Positions 52,173-60,976 of a stretch of DNA of 64,000 nt are shown here, piece by piece. Origin of the DNA: Oceanobacter sp. (GTDB lineage: Bacteria > Pseudomonadota > Gammaproteobacteria > Pseudomonadales > Oceanobacteraceae). The DNA lies in the NCBI GenBank assembly GCA_002733645.1, contig NVWL01000001.1, forward strand, positions 62,001-126,000, in the 5' to 3' direction. The notes beneath the pieces were generated by a model. That model saw nothing but the letters and a program-made list of their open reading frames with translations. It was not told where the DNA came from and did no database searches. A program made the translations under genes and the position numbers. The first letter of the stretch is position 1; the number at the start of each line of letters is the position of its first letter.

Positions 52173-53502
52173 ATGGAAAGAGTTAGTCGGCAATCTAGTT
52201 GAGGATGGCGATAACGCCACCAGTGACTTAGAAACAGTCATTGCCCTTAAGCAACAAGATACCGAAGAGGTGGCTTTGTTGCTGGAGTCGTTGCCCATCG
52301 AGCAACGACTGGCAACTTGGCGCAGCCTTGATAGCGAAGAGCGTTTTGCCGTATTACTGCAAATGCGTGCTGATCCGCGTGAGCGAATTCTTGACGACTT
52401 TAGCAAAGAAGAACTTGATGATTTGTTAACTGGGCTAGATGCCAGCGAGCTTCTAGAACTAGCCGATTCATTATCCCCACGCTTGATCGAACGTGCGCTA
52501 AATCGCATGGATGAACAGCAGCAACAGTGGTATTTGAGTGCTCAACAGTATAATGAAGCCCAAGGTGGGCACTGGGCTCGTCACGATACTTTAGCCTTGC
52601 CACAAAATGCGCGTGTTCGAGATGCGCTGCGCTTGTTACGACGTCGACATCCAGAGCACAGAGACACCATCTTTCTGACCGACCGTGTGGGCAAGCTGGC
52701 AGGCTGTGTGTTGTTATCTGAACTGTGGGCACAGCCAGAACATATATCGTTGGCTGAATTGGTAGAAGACAGCGTGCCTGTGTTGCAGGCGCAAGATGCT
52801 GCACTGGAATCAGCGTTAAAAGTACAAACGGCAAAAATTGCGTCGTTACCTATGGTCGATGCTCAAGACAAGCTTATTGGGTGCTTGGACATTACCACGG
52901 CTTGTGAACTCGTGAATGAGTTTCACGAAGCAAAGTTAATGGCCAGCGCGGGTATGGATGAAAACGAAGATTTATTCGGGCCAGTAAGAAAGAGCGCTCA
53001 AGGGCGTGCTGTATGGCTAGGCATAAATTTACTGACGGCATTTGCAGCCTCATGGTTTATTGGTTTGTTTGAAGCGACCTTGCAGCAAGTGGTGGCGTTG
53101 GCGGTGTTAATGCCCGTAGTTGCCAGTATGGGCGGCATTTCAGGCAGCCAAACTTTAACCCTAATGATTCGAGGTTTGGCATTGCGCCAAGTGTCGTCAG
53201 CGAACCGTAATGTATTACTGAAAAAAGAACTGAGCGTGGGTTTGTTAAACGGCGTGATATGGGCGACGGTTGTTGGTATTGTCGCGTCGCTTTGGTTCAG
53301 TGACAACGCCATCGGTCTTGTGATTGGTGTAGCGATCTTACTGAATATTGTTGCCGCAGCATTATCAGGGGTAATTATTCCTGTGGTACTCGATAAATTA
53401 CGTATTGATCCGGCATTGTCTGGGTCGGTCATTCTTACCACAGTCACCGATATTGTTGGCTTTGTGGCTTTCCTAGGGCTTGGAACACTTTTTCTGGTTT
53501 AA
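52162..53502 (+). CDS. mgtE: MgtE-family magnesium transporter
   Basis: 446 residues. N-terminal MgtE_N superhelical domain (about 15-125), two CBS domains (about 130-255) that sense Mg2+, and five C-terminal membrane helices with MPVVASMGGISGSQTLTLMI and LDKLRIDPALSGSVILTTVTD lining the pore. The start is a TTG with GGAG nine bases upstream, lying inside the previous gene. A CNNM-type transporter gene follows seven bases after the stop. Confidence 0.93.
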   Translation: MSTEWKELVGNLVEDGDNATSDLETVIALKQQDTEEVALLLESLPIEQRLATWRSLDSEERFAVLLQMRADPRERILDDFSKEELDDLLTGLDASELLELADSLSPRLIERALNRMDEQQQQWYLSAQQYNEAQGGHWARHDTLALPQNARVRDALRLLRRRHPEHRDTIFLTDRVGKLAGCVLLSELWAQPEHISLAELVEDSVPVLQAQDAALESALKVQTAKIASLPMVDAQDKLIGCLDITTACELVNEFHEAKLMASAGMDENEDLFGPVRKSAQGRAVWLGINLLTAFAASWFIGLFEATLQQVVALAVLMPVVASMGGISGSQTLTLMIRGLALRQVSSANRNVLLKKELSVGLLNGVIWATVVGIVASLWFSDNAIGLVIGVAILLNIVAAALSGVIIPVVLDKLRIDPALSGSVILTTVTDIVGFVAFLGLGTLFLV

Positions 53503-53509
53503 ATAACTT

Positions 53510-54613
53510 ATGATTGACAGCTTGCTAGTGGCATTTGATTCAGTGCTCGCTTATTACCATACGATTCCGCATGACGTCGTTATCTGGATCGGAATCGCAT
53601 TTTGCATCTCGCAATCAGCCATGTTCTCAGGTTTGAACTTGGCTTTTTTCTCGCTAAATATGCTGGAGCTAGAAGTAGAAGCGGCGCACGGTAATAAAGC
53701 CGCTACACGTATGCTGAGCTTACGTCAGGATTCTAATTTTCTACTAACGACCATTCTTTGGGGCAACGTCGGCATCAATGTATTACTTACATTGTTGTCA
53801 GATTCTGTATTGATCGGGGCTTCAGCGTTTATCTTCTCAACCGTATTTATCACCTTGTTTGGTGAGATATTACCGCAGGCGTACTTTTCTCGAAATGCGC
53901 TGAAAATGGCATCCATACTGACGCCTTTATTGCGATTTTATCAGTTTCTTTTATTTCCAGTCGCCAAACCTGCTGCACTCTTATTGGATGGGTGGTTAGG
54001 GAAAGAAGGCGTTACCTATTTACGTGAAAAAGATCTTAAACGCGTTATTCGTAAACATGTGGAGGCGGATGAAGCAGAAGTCGATCACGTAGAAGGGATA
54101 GGTGCGTTAAATTTTTTGAGTATCGATGACATCAAAGTTGGACAGGAGGGAGAGCTAGTAAGCCCTGATTCTATTATTCGATTGCCGGTCAAGATGGATC
54201 TCCCGGTGATTCCTGACATCGAGCGTTCTGAGAGTGATCCGTTTCTACGTCTGGTTAATAGCAGTGGACACAACTGGGTGATCCTAGCTGATGAAGCCGG
54301 TGAGCCATTATTACTATTAGATGCAGATGGCGCATTACGAGCAGCGCTGTTTGATAAAGATAAGCCGTTTGATATTTATCGTTTCTGTCATCGTCCTTTA
54401 GTCATACGAGATGATGCTTACACGGTAGGCGAGATCATTCTCGATTTGAAACACGATGCCGAGCACGATCATCAGCATGATGATGCGCTAGAAATTGACG
54501 CTGTATTAATCTGGACCAGCGAGCCTCGCATTATCACGGGGGCAGATATATTAGGACGGTTACTTAAGGGAATCGTCACAAAGCAAAATACAATGGCGGC
54601 AACTTCAAGCTAA
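53510..54613 (+). CDS. CNNM/DUF21-domain transporter (CorB/CorC-like)
   Basis: 367 residues. The N-terminal CNNM (DUF21) membrane domain covers about 25-165, with SGLNLAFFSLNMLELEVEA and LTTILWGNVGINVLLTLLSD, followed by a cytoplasmic part (170-350) that only loosely resembles a CBS pair and lacks a clear CorC_HlyC C-terminal domain. CNNM proteins export Mg2+ or mediate Na+/Mg2+ exchange. Placed immediately after mgtE, it suggests import and efflux under one promoter (inference). A His-rich stretch (HDAEHDHQHDD) lies near residue 325. Confidence 0.85.
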   Translation: MIDSLLVAFDSVLAYYHTIPHDVVIWIGIAFCISQSAMFSGLNLAFFSLNMLELEVEAAHGNKAATRMLSLRQDSNFLLTTILWGNVGINVLLTLLSDSVLIGASAFIFSTVFITLFGEILPQAYFSRNALKMASILTPLLRFYQFLLFPVAKPAALLLDGWLGKEGVTYLREKDLKRVIRKHVEADEAEVDHVEGIGALNFLSIDDIKVGQEGELVSPDSIIRLPVKMDLPVIPDIERSESDPFLRLVNSSGHNWVILADEAGEPLLLLDADGALRAALFDKDKPFDIYRFCHRPLVIRDDAYTVGEIILDLKHDAEHDHQHDDALEIDAVLIWTSEPRIITGADILGRLLKGIVTKQNTMAATSS

Positions 54614-54710
54614 CGTCTCGAACATCGTCGGTCACGTCTTAATGATAACCATCGCCATGTGATGGTTTCGAGGTGGTCTAAAAATAATAAAAAATAAATT
54701 CATTATCTTT

Positions 54711-54765
54711 GTGACTTCTCCTGTTGTAGGTGCGTCCTACTAGCACGCTAACTAAAGCGTTAGCG
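54711..54765 (+). promoter_or_regulatory. Candidate ECF-sigma promoter and 5'-UTR hairpin
   Basis: GTGACTT (54711-54717) and CGTCCTA (54733-54739) are separated by 15 bp, matching the ECF-type AAC/CGTC layout, so the SigX-like factor encoded downstream could drive this cluster. A perfect CGCTAAC/GTTAGCG hairpin (54746-54765) lies between the promoter and the ribosome-binding site AGGAG. The rest of the gap (54614-54710) contains an AACCATC/GATGGTT hairpin and no gene. Confidence 0.45.
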
Positions 54766-54782
54766 CTTAACAGGAGAAACAC

Positions 54783-56219
54783 ATGATTAAAAAGTACACC
54801 ACTCTATTTATTGCCGTTGCTGCCCTAAGTGGCTGCGCCTCAACCGCGACATTGTCAGAGAGTGAAGTGTCTGATCGTTACCCTGGCCTTAATGCGTTAG
54901 GTGATGATTTGCTCAAAGCAGACGATCAAGAAGTTGATATGCTGGCTGAGCGTCGTTACACCGAAGCCACTGACTTTTTTCTAGAAGCGCAGGACTCTGC
55001 TGCCAAAGGCGCGTCGAACACAGAGAAACTGATTAAAGAAGGTGAAGTGGCCCTTGCTACCGCTAAAGCGTCGGCTAAAAAAGCATCCTATGAACTTAAT
55101 GATGTCATGGTGGCACGTCAACGCGCTTTGGGTGCTGGAGCAAAAAGCAAATCACCGAAAGCCTTTGCTGAGGCTGATTCAGAATTGCACTACCTAGGAA
55201 ACTTGGTGGCCGAAGATCGCGTTGCTAAAGTGCGTGAGTCTCGACAAGAGCTCCGCGCGACCTATCGCCAACTTGAAGTGAAAGCATTAAAAAGTGCAAC
55301 AGGCCAACAAGCAGAAGAGCGTATTAGCGCGGCCAAAGCAGCGAATGCTGATAAACGTGCACCGATCACATTCAAGCAGGCGAAAGATGAATTATCGCTG
55401 TCGCGCAGCGTATTAGAAGTGGATGCTGACGCCACGGATAAAGCCGCCGTTCATGCGCAAAAAGCGTACGATCTTGCGGGTAAGGCAATGCAAATTACTG
55501 AAGTTATTCGTGAGTTAGAGCAAAGCGATATGAGTGATGAAGAAGTTGTTCTTTGGTATCAACGCCAGCTATCTACCGCCGTGGCTCCAGCGGTACAATC
55601 ACTCGACTTCTCTATGGCTAACCGCGATGTGGTGGCCAAGGTACGCAAAGAGCTTGATCGACTCGCGGGTGACGCAAAAGCATCTGAAGCCTCTTTGATT
55701 GCGCTTAACGAGCAGCATCGCAAGACGCTTGCAGAAAAAGATCGTATTATTGGCGACTTAAAAGCGACCAGCAGTGCGGATAAAAAGCAACAAGCCGAAA
55801 TGGATAGCCGCTTCAAACTTGTGCAGAACATGTTTAAAGCACAAGAAGCTGAAGTGTATCGTCAGGGCAATAATGTACTGATTCGTGCGTTTGGGTTTAA
55901 CTTCCGTTCAGGGCAAAGTGAGATTCAGTCAGATAACTTTGCGCTGCTGAATAAACTGACCAAAGCGATTAATGTATTCCCAGCCTCGAAAATAGAGATT
56001 TCAGGGCATACTGATAATCGTGGCGCGGATGAATTGAACTTGGATTTATCGACAGAGCGAGCGAAAAAAGTCGCCAGTTTTATGACCGAAGTAGGCGGTA
56101 TTGATAGCCGTCGTATTAAAAGCTTTGGCTACGGTGAATCACGCCCACTGGCCAGTAATGAAACAGAAGAAGGTCGTGCATCAAACCGCCGAGTTGAATT
56201 CTTAATTATTAATCAATAG
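54783..56219 (+). CDS. OmpA-family lipoprotein with DUF4398-like helical region
   Basis: 478 residues. Lipobox LSGC (Cys about residue 18), a long Ala/Lys/Glu-rich helical and coiled-coil region (about 40-330) of DUF4398 type, and a C-terminal OmpA peptidoglycan-binding domain (about 365-478): FNFRSGQSEIQSDNFALLNK, ISGHTDNRGADELN and SFGYGESRPLASN. It should tether the outer membrane to peptidoglycan. In Pseudomonas the related sigX locus carries oprF; here a lipoprotein without the OprF barrel takes that place, upstream instead of downstream. Confidence 0.88.
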   Translation: MIKKYTTLFIAVAALSGCASTATLSESEVSDRYPGLNALGDDLLKADDQEVDMLAERRYTEATDFFLEAQDSAAKGASNTEKLIKEGEVALATAKASAKKASYELNDVMVARQRALGAGAKSKSPKAFAEADSELHYLGNLVAEDRVAKVRESRQELRATYRQLEVKALKSATGQQAEERISAAKAANADKRAPITFKQAKDELSLSRSVLEVDADATDKAAVHAQKAYDLAGKAMQITEVIRELEQSDMSDEEVVLWYQRQLSTAVAPAVQSLDFSMANRDVVAKVRKELDRLAGDAKASEASLIALNEQHRKTLAEKDRIIGDLKATSSADKKQQAEMDSRFKLVQNMFKAQEAEVYRQGNNVLIRAFGFNFRSGQSEIQSDNFALLNKLTKAINVFPASKIEISGHTDNRGADELNLDLSTERAKKVASFMTEVGGIDSRRIKSFGYGESRPLASNETEEGRASNRRVEFLIINQ

Positions 56220-56252
56220 CACTATTAACATGCTCGACTAATAAGTACTAAC

Positions 56253-56268
56253 GGGGGAGCAATCCCCC
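56253..56268 (+). other. Intercistronic GNRA hairpin
   Basis: GGGGGA-GCAA-TCCCCC is a perfect six-pair stem with a GNRA tetraloop between the OmpA-like gene and the next gene, with no T-run. It could stabilise the upstream mRNA segment or cause partial termination, giving more of the structural lipoprotein than of the regulators. Confidence 0.6.
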
Positions 56269-56283
56269 AACTGGAGACCGCTC

Positions 56284-56559
56284 ATGCAAGACGACGATTT
56301 TGAGCAACGTTTAAAGGCCTTATCGGCAACAAGTGGTAAGCAACCAGACGCACACTCAGATGAACGTCTTCAGCGGGCTTTGGCGCGAGCAAAGCGGGAT
56401 ACCGCTTATAAAGAAGGCCTAGGGTTTATCACCGCCATAGTGTGGGTGTTGATCTCTGGTCTTGGCCTGCATTTATATAATGGTGTAAGAAAACGTACAC
56501 AAAATACGACTCCGACATCCAATCAAACCTCCAACCTCGTAAAGCACAAAAAGGACTAA
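56284..56559 (+). CDS. CrfX-like small protein
   Basis: 91 residues. A charged N-terminal part (DDDFEQRLKALSATSG, RLQRALARAKRDTAYKEGLG) precedes one hydrophobic helix (FITAIVWVLISGLGLHLY). Identity as a CrfX-type protein (PA1774) rests mainly on position directly before a CmpX-like channel and SigX-like sigma factor. Function unknown. GGAG precedes the ATG; two bases separate its stop from the next start. Confidence 0.65.
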   Translation: MQDDDFEQRLKALSATSGKQPDAHSDERLQRALARAKRDTAYKEGLGFITAIVWVLISGLGLHLYNGVRKRTQNTTPTSNQTSNLVKHKKD

Positions 56560-56561
56560 CC

Positions 56562-57392
56562 ATGACACTTGAAAGCTGGAGTTATCCACTTACTGAAGCT
56601 GCCGTTAATATGTGGGAAAAAATCGCAGGATTTATGCCACGCGTCATTATGACGTTGATTGTGGTGCTGGTGTGTCTAGCTTTAATACGCGTACTTGGTA
56701 AGGCCTTAGTGGTTGCATTACAAAAGCTGGGTTTTGATAAGCTCTGTGACAGTATTGGGCTAGCATCCGGTATGAAAGCCGCTGGTATGTCGATGACACC
56801 CGCCCAAGCGCTAGTGGGTTTAATACGAGCGTTTCTAATTTTACTGGTCATATTGTCCGCCGCTGAAACTCTTGGCCTAGAACGTGTGTCTGCCGTGGTC
56901 GATGACTTCGTCTTGTATCTACCTAAAATGTTGGGTGCTGTGGCGGTGATTGTGGGTGGTATGTTTATTGGCCATCACTTAAAACGCAGTATTGATCACG
57001 CCATGAAGCATATGGGAGTGGATTATGCCAAAGCCATATCACAAGTAGTTTATGGTGTTGTTTTATTAATCACTGCGTCTTTGGCCATTAACCAGCTAGA
57101 AATAGCTACTGGGTTGTTTGATGTCTTTTTTGGCATCGTACTGGGAAGTATTGGTTTAGCTGTAGCTATCTCGTTTGGTTTAGGGACGCGCGAAGTGTCC
57201 TCCCAATTAATTAGCGGGGTCTACTTACGTGAGCAGCTTATTCCTGGTGAGACCATTAAAGTAGAAGATAATGAAGGGATTATATTAGCAGTGGGCACTG
57301 TTAATACCTTGGTCCAAGTCGGTGAAGAAATACATCGAATTCCAAACGCTCAGTTAATTAAAACTTCATTTTCGACGCGCTCTGACGACTGA
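56562..57392 (+). CDS. cmpX: CmpX-like mechanosensitive channel-domain protein
   Basis: 276 residues with about five membrane helices and a short cytoplasmic MscS-like beta domain (IPGETIKVEDNEGIILAVGT, HRIPNAQLIKTSF). Small-conductance MscS-related architecture of the CmpX group, an inner-membrane protein affecting SigX activity and c-di-GMP in P. aeruginosa (known for that family). Two bases before the sigma factor gene. Confidence 0.82.
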   Translation: MTLESWSYPLTEAAVNMWEKIAGFMPRVIMTLIVVLVCLALIRVLGKALVVALQKLGFDKLCDSIGLASGMKAAGMSMTPAQALVGLIRAFLILLVILSAAETLGLERVSAVVDDFVLYLPKMLGAVAVIVGGMFIGHHLKRSIDHAMKHMGVDYAKAISQVVYGVVLLITASLAINQLEIATGLFDVFFGIVLGSIGLAVAISFGLGTREVSSQLISGVYLREQLIPGETIKVEDNEGIILAVGTVNTLVQVGEEIHRIPNAQLIKTSFSTRSDD

Positions 57393-57394
57393 TC

Positions 57395-57952
57395 ATGGCC
57401 GTATCTAAGCAGGCGTTAGAACGTCTGACAGATACTCAACTGGTAACACTAGCAAAGCATCAACTTCCACATGCAACCGATGCCTATGAGGCTTTAATTC
57501 AGCGGCATAACAAGGTGTTGTCCGGGGTGTGTTATCACCTCTGTCCAACGCCTGAGTCGGCTGAAGATGCGTTGCAGGATGTATTAATACGGATATTCCA
57601 CCACTTGCCTAAGTTTCGAGGTGAGGCGGCCTTCAGTACATGGATATATCGTATAGCTTATAACCAGTGTATGGATCTGTTACGGCGTGCTCGCGATGAA
57701 GAGACGTTTGATATCGATCTGCATGACCATGCGGTGGAGGGTGAGTGCGCCTTACCCGGTGATCAGTTTGCACGGTTGATTTCCAGCTTAAAACCTGAGG
57801 AGCGTAGTATTTTGACGCTAAGGTTAGTATCTGAGCTAGAGTTTCAAGAGATTGCTGACATCACCGGTGATAAGCTCAGCGCAGTGAAAATGCGCTATCA
57901 AAGATCGGTTGAAAAGCTTCGTAAACAAAGTGAAGAAACAGGTTACCCATAG
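57395..57952 (+). CDS. sigX: ECF-type RNA polymerase sigma factor (SigX-like)
   Basis: 185 residues. Sigma region 2 (ESAEDALQDVLIRIFHHLP, AAFSTWIYRIAYNQCMDLL) and region 4 (LKPEERSILTLRLVSELEFQ, then EIADITGDKLSAVKMRYQRS) are clear. No anti-sigma gene follows, as is also true of sigX in Pseudomonas, where envelope tension via CmpX/OprF is implicated. It may drive the ECF-like promoter at 54711. Confidence 0.85.
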   Translation: MAVSKQALERLTDTQLVTLAKHQLPHATDAYEALIQRHNKVLSGVCYHLCPTPESAEDALQDVLIRIFHHLPKFRGEAAFSTWIYRIAYNQCMDLLRRARDEETFDIDLHDHAVEGECALPGDQFARLISSLKPEERSILTLRLVSELEFQEIADITGDKLSAVKMRYQRSVEKLRKQSEETGYP

Positions 57953-58083
57953 TTAAGGCACTTCTGAGAATTGCAACTATTACTGTATTACTTAGAAATG
58001 ACTTTTTAAAAATGCAACGAATGTGAATTTACTTAGATGATAAGCATCTGACGTCACATTGAATAAATATGAAGGATGTTGTT

Positions 58084-58989
58084 ATGAAAATTGCTGTTTT
58101 GTCTCGTGGTCCGAATCTGTATTCAACTCGTCGTTTAGTTGAAGCGGGCCGAGAGCTTGGTCATGAAGTGGATGTTATTGATACATTGCATTGCTACATG
58201 GATATCACATCAAATAATCCGACCGTACACTATCGTGGTCAGGCTCTGCCTAAATACGACGCAGTAATTCCACGTATTGGCGCGTCGGTGACGTTTTACG
58301 GTACGTCGGTAGTGCGTCAGTTTGAAATGATGGGCACTTTTTCTGTGAACGAGTCTGTGGCGATTAGTCGCTCACGCGATAAGTTGCGCTCAATGCAGTT
58401 GCTGTCACGTAAAGGTGTTGGCTTGCCGCGTACGGGCTTTGCACACTCGCCGGATAACGTAAAAGACTTGATTCGTATGGTGGGTGGCGCGCCTTTGGTT
58501 GTAAAGCTACTGGAAGGTACACAGGGTATAGGTGTGGTATTGGCTGAAACCAATAAAGCGGCAGAAAGCATCATTGAAGCTTTCATGGGCCTAAAAGCCA
58601 ACATCTTAGTACAGGAATATATTAAAGAAGCCGGCGGTGCCGATATTCGCTGTTTTGTGGTGGGTGGCAAAGTCGTTGCAGCGATGAAGCGTCAGGCGGC
58701 TGAAGGTGAATTCCGCTCAAACCTACACCGTGGTGGCCAAGCCACACTGGTCAAATTGAGTGCCGCTGAGCGTGCAACCGCAGTCAATGCAGCGAAGGTT
58801 ATGGGTTTAAATGTGTGTGGTGTTGATATTCTTCAATCAAGTAACGGCCCTGTAGTGATGGAAGTAAATTCATCGCCGGGTTTAGAAGGTATTGAAAACG
58901 CGACGGGTAAAAATATTGCAGGCTTAGTGTTCGAATTTATTGAAAAGAACGCGAAGCCAAACAACACTAAAACGCGAGGCCAGGGCTAA
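58084..58989 (+). CDS. rimK: ATP-grasp ligase RimK
   Basis: 301 residues from the ATG at 58084, with AAGGA seven bases upstream; this matches E. coli RimK in length. N-terminal ILSRG-like strand ([15 protein letters not shown]), ATP-grasp core with [53 protein letters not shown] and [14 protein letters not shown]. RimK adds glutamates to the C-terminus of ribosomal protein S6 and makes poly-alpha-glutamate. Its stop is one base from the aspartoacylase-family gene. Confidence 0.95.
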   Translation: MKIAVLSRGPNLYSTRRLVEAGRELGHEVDVIDTLHCYMDITSNNPTVHYRGQALPKYDAVIPRIGASVTFYGTSVVRQFEMMGTFSVNESVAISRSRDKLRSMQLLSRKGVGLPRTGFAHSPDNVKDLIRMVGGAPLVVKLLEGTQGIGVVLAETNKAAESIIEAFMGLKANILVQEYIKEAGGADIRCFVVGGKVVAAMKRQAAEGEFRSNLHRGGQATLVKLSAAERATAVNAAKVMGLNVCGVDILQSSNGPVVMEVNSSPGLEGIENATGKNIAGLVFEFIEKNAKPNNTKTRGQG

Positions 58990-58990
58990 A

Positions 58991-60028
58991 ATGGCAAAGC
59001 AGCCGATTAAAAATATCACCATCGGGGAGCAAGACATTGCTCCCGGAACGTCGGTTAAGCTTGAAATCCCGGTTGCGCAGTTGTGTACAGGTACGCCGGT
59101 TGGCATGCCTGTGCATGTGATACGCAGCCGTCGTGAAGGCCCGACAGTATTCGTGAGTGCGGCTATACATGGTGATGAGTTAAACGGCGTCGAAATTGTA
59201 CGTCGTTTGATTGCCAGTGCGCCCAAACTCACCTGTGGTACCGTTATTTTTGTGCCTATGGTTAATGTGTTTGGAGTGCACAGTCAAAGCCGTTATACGC
59301 CGGATCGTCGAGATCTTAATCGCACCTTTCCGGGCTCTGAAAAAGGCTCGCTGGCAGGGCGCTTAGCTTACATTTTTATGAATGAAATTGTGAATCAATG
59401 TGATTACGGTATTGATCTTCATACTGGGGCTATTCATCGCAGTAATTTGCCGCAAATTCGCGGTAATTTAAAAGATGAGAAGACCTTAGAGCTGGCAAAA
59501 GCGTTTGGTGTTCCTGTTATTTTAAACTCGGAACTGCGCGATGGCTCGTTGCGTCAAATTGCAGCTGAAGATGGCACCCGTATTTTATTGTACGAAGCAG
59601 GTGAAGCATTACGCTTTGACGAATTATCGATTCGAGCAGGAGTAAAAGGCGTTATGCATGTTTTGTCATCTCTAGGCATGATGCGTAAACGTTCTCGCCG
59701 TACAGCCTCTGAACCTTATGTTGCGAACCGAAGTCGTTGGTTGCGTGCCCCTGTAAGCGGCATCGTCAAAGACTTAAAGTCGCTAGGTGACTGGGTTGAT
59801 AAAGGTGATTCGCTGGCGGAAGTGGGGGATGCTTACGGTGATGTTATCGCAACCCTTTCGGCGAGTCACAGTGGTGTGATTATAGGGAAGCAAAATATCC
59901 CACTAGTGCAAGAAGGTGATGCTATGTATCACATTGCATCGTTTGACGAGGAAGACACTGAAGGAGTGGCAGATTCGATTGAACAAATGCAAGATTCATT
60001 CTTAGAAGCGACAGAAACTTCTTTGTAG
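58991..60028 (+). CDS. Succinylglutamate desuccinylase/aspartoacylase-family protein
   Basis: 345 residues from the ATG at 58991. M14-like zinc hydrolase fold: the metal ligands fit AAIHGDELNGVEIVRR (His and Glu) and the His of YGIDLHTGAIHRS; RDLNRTFPG is the substrate loop. A C-terminal lipoyl-like beta segment (RAPVSGIVKDLKSLGDWVDK) follows. Repeated association with rimK suggests it trims or processes glutamate adducts (inference); no substrate is established. One base after rimK, so co-translated. Confidence 0.88.
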   Translation: MAKQPIKNITIGEQDIAPGTSVKLEIPVAQLCTGTPVGMPVHVIRSRREGPTVFVSAAIHGDELNGVEIVRRLIASAPKLTCGTVIFVPMVNVFGVHSQSRYTPDRRDLNRTFPGSEKGSLAGRLAYIFMNEIVNQCDYGIDLHTGAIHRSNLPQIRGNLKDEKTLELAKAFGVPVILNSELRDGSLRQIAAEDGTRILLYEAGEALRFDELSIRAGVKGVMHVLSSLGMMRKRSRRTASEPYVANRSRWLRAPVSGIVKDLKSLGDWVDKGDSLAEVGDAYGDVIATLSASHSGVIIGKQNIPLVQEGDAMYHIASFDEEDTEGVADSIEQMQDSFLEATETSL

Positions 60029-60044
60029 GTGACGTAGTAGTGGA

Positions 60045-60084
60045 TAAAAAAGGGCATTTAATCTCAGATTAAATGCCCTTTTTT
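60045..60084. terminator. Bidirectional rho-independent terminator
   Basis: AAAAAAGGGCATTTAAT pairs with ATTAAATGCCCTTTTTT around a CTCAG-type loop. The T-runs on both strands serve the rimK operon and the convergent peroxiredoxin gene. Confidence 0.93.
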
Positions 60085-60102
60085 GTGTTACATCGATGTT
60101 TA

Positions 60103-60951
60103 TTAAATCCCTTTAAGAACGGACAAGAACGTTTCAGGCTCCGGGCGTACTCGATAGTTATCGGTTTCGTGCGTCCACAGTACTTTGCCGTTGGCATCGG
60201 TAATGATGACGGTCGGCATGGGTGCTTCAGTGTCATACCCTAGTGCTTCTAAGCCGGTGGGAATACCAAACTCAGAAGAGATGCCTAGCGCTCTTGCTGC
60301 GCGGCTGTCTTTGTCGGTCATGAATTCAAAATTCACATCGAATTTTTTCGCTAACGCTTCGGTATTTTCATGTGGCTGTGGTGACACTAAAATTACCTTT
60401 GCACCTAGTGCTTCTAACTCTTTGTAACTGGCCGCTACCTCTTTAATTTGTGCCATACACAAAGGACACCAGTTACCGCGATAAAACAGAATCACGTTAG
60501 GTTGTCCGTTTAAATCGAGACTGTTGATTGTTTGGCCGTTAAGGCTAATTAATGGAAACTCAGGTAATGGCTTACCAACAACCAAAGCAGGGCTAGCCAC
60601 ACGGCCGTAGCGAGAATACCAATAGACGTAGAGTAAAAAGCCGATGTAGCTAACCAATGCCAATACGATAGGCTCAGCGCCAACATCAGATTGGCTGACT
60701 CCAAAGGCTGATATCGCCACTCCTATAGCAATAGGAATGTGAGCTTCTGGTAAATCAGCGCTGGTACGTGCAATTACAGGCTTGAGCATTAATAAACCAA
60801 TTCCGATTGCCATAGGAGCGGCGGCTAACAATGTGCCACCCCATGCGATGGTATTTGCCCCTTCAAATAACTGCCAAATGGAATAAGCGGTAATGATTGA
60901 AGCAACGGTCAAATAGACAGAGACGAAGGCAGCTTTTAATCGATTAAACAT
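60103..60951 (-). CDS. Membrane-anchored peroxiredoxin/AhpC-TSA-like protein
   Basis: 282 residues. Four hydrophobic helices (about 8-115), then a redoxin domain (about 125-280) with FYRGNWCPLCMAQIKEVA, a CxxC at the peroxidatic position. The arrangement suggests an inner-membrane protein with the thioredoxin fold on one face, reducing peroxides or disulfides near the membrane. A resolving Cys further on is not evident, so the second Cys of the CxxC may resolve. Upstream is the Old Yellow Enzyme gene on the same strand. Confidence 0.82.
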   Translation of the reverse strand: MFNRLKAAFVSVYLTVASIITAYSIWQLFEGANTIAWGGTLLAAAPMAIGIGLLMLKPVIARTSADLPEAHIPIAIGVAISAFGVSQSDVGAEPIVLALVSYIGFLLYVYWYSRYGRVASPALVVGKPLPEFPLISLNGQTINSLDLNGQPNVILFYRGNWCPLCMAQIKEVAASYKELEALGAKVILVSPQPHENTEALAKKFDVNFEFMTDKDSRAARALGISSEFGIPTGLEALGYDTEAPMPTVIITDANGKVLWTHETDNYRVRPEPETFLSVLKGI

Positions 60952-60976
60952 AAGTGTTCTCTATGTAATATGTGAT

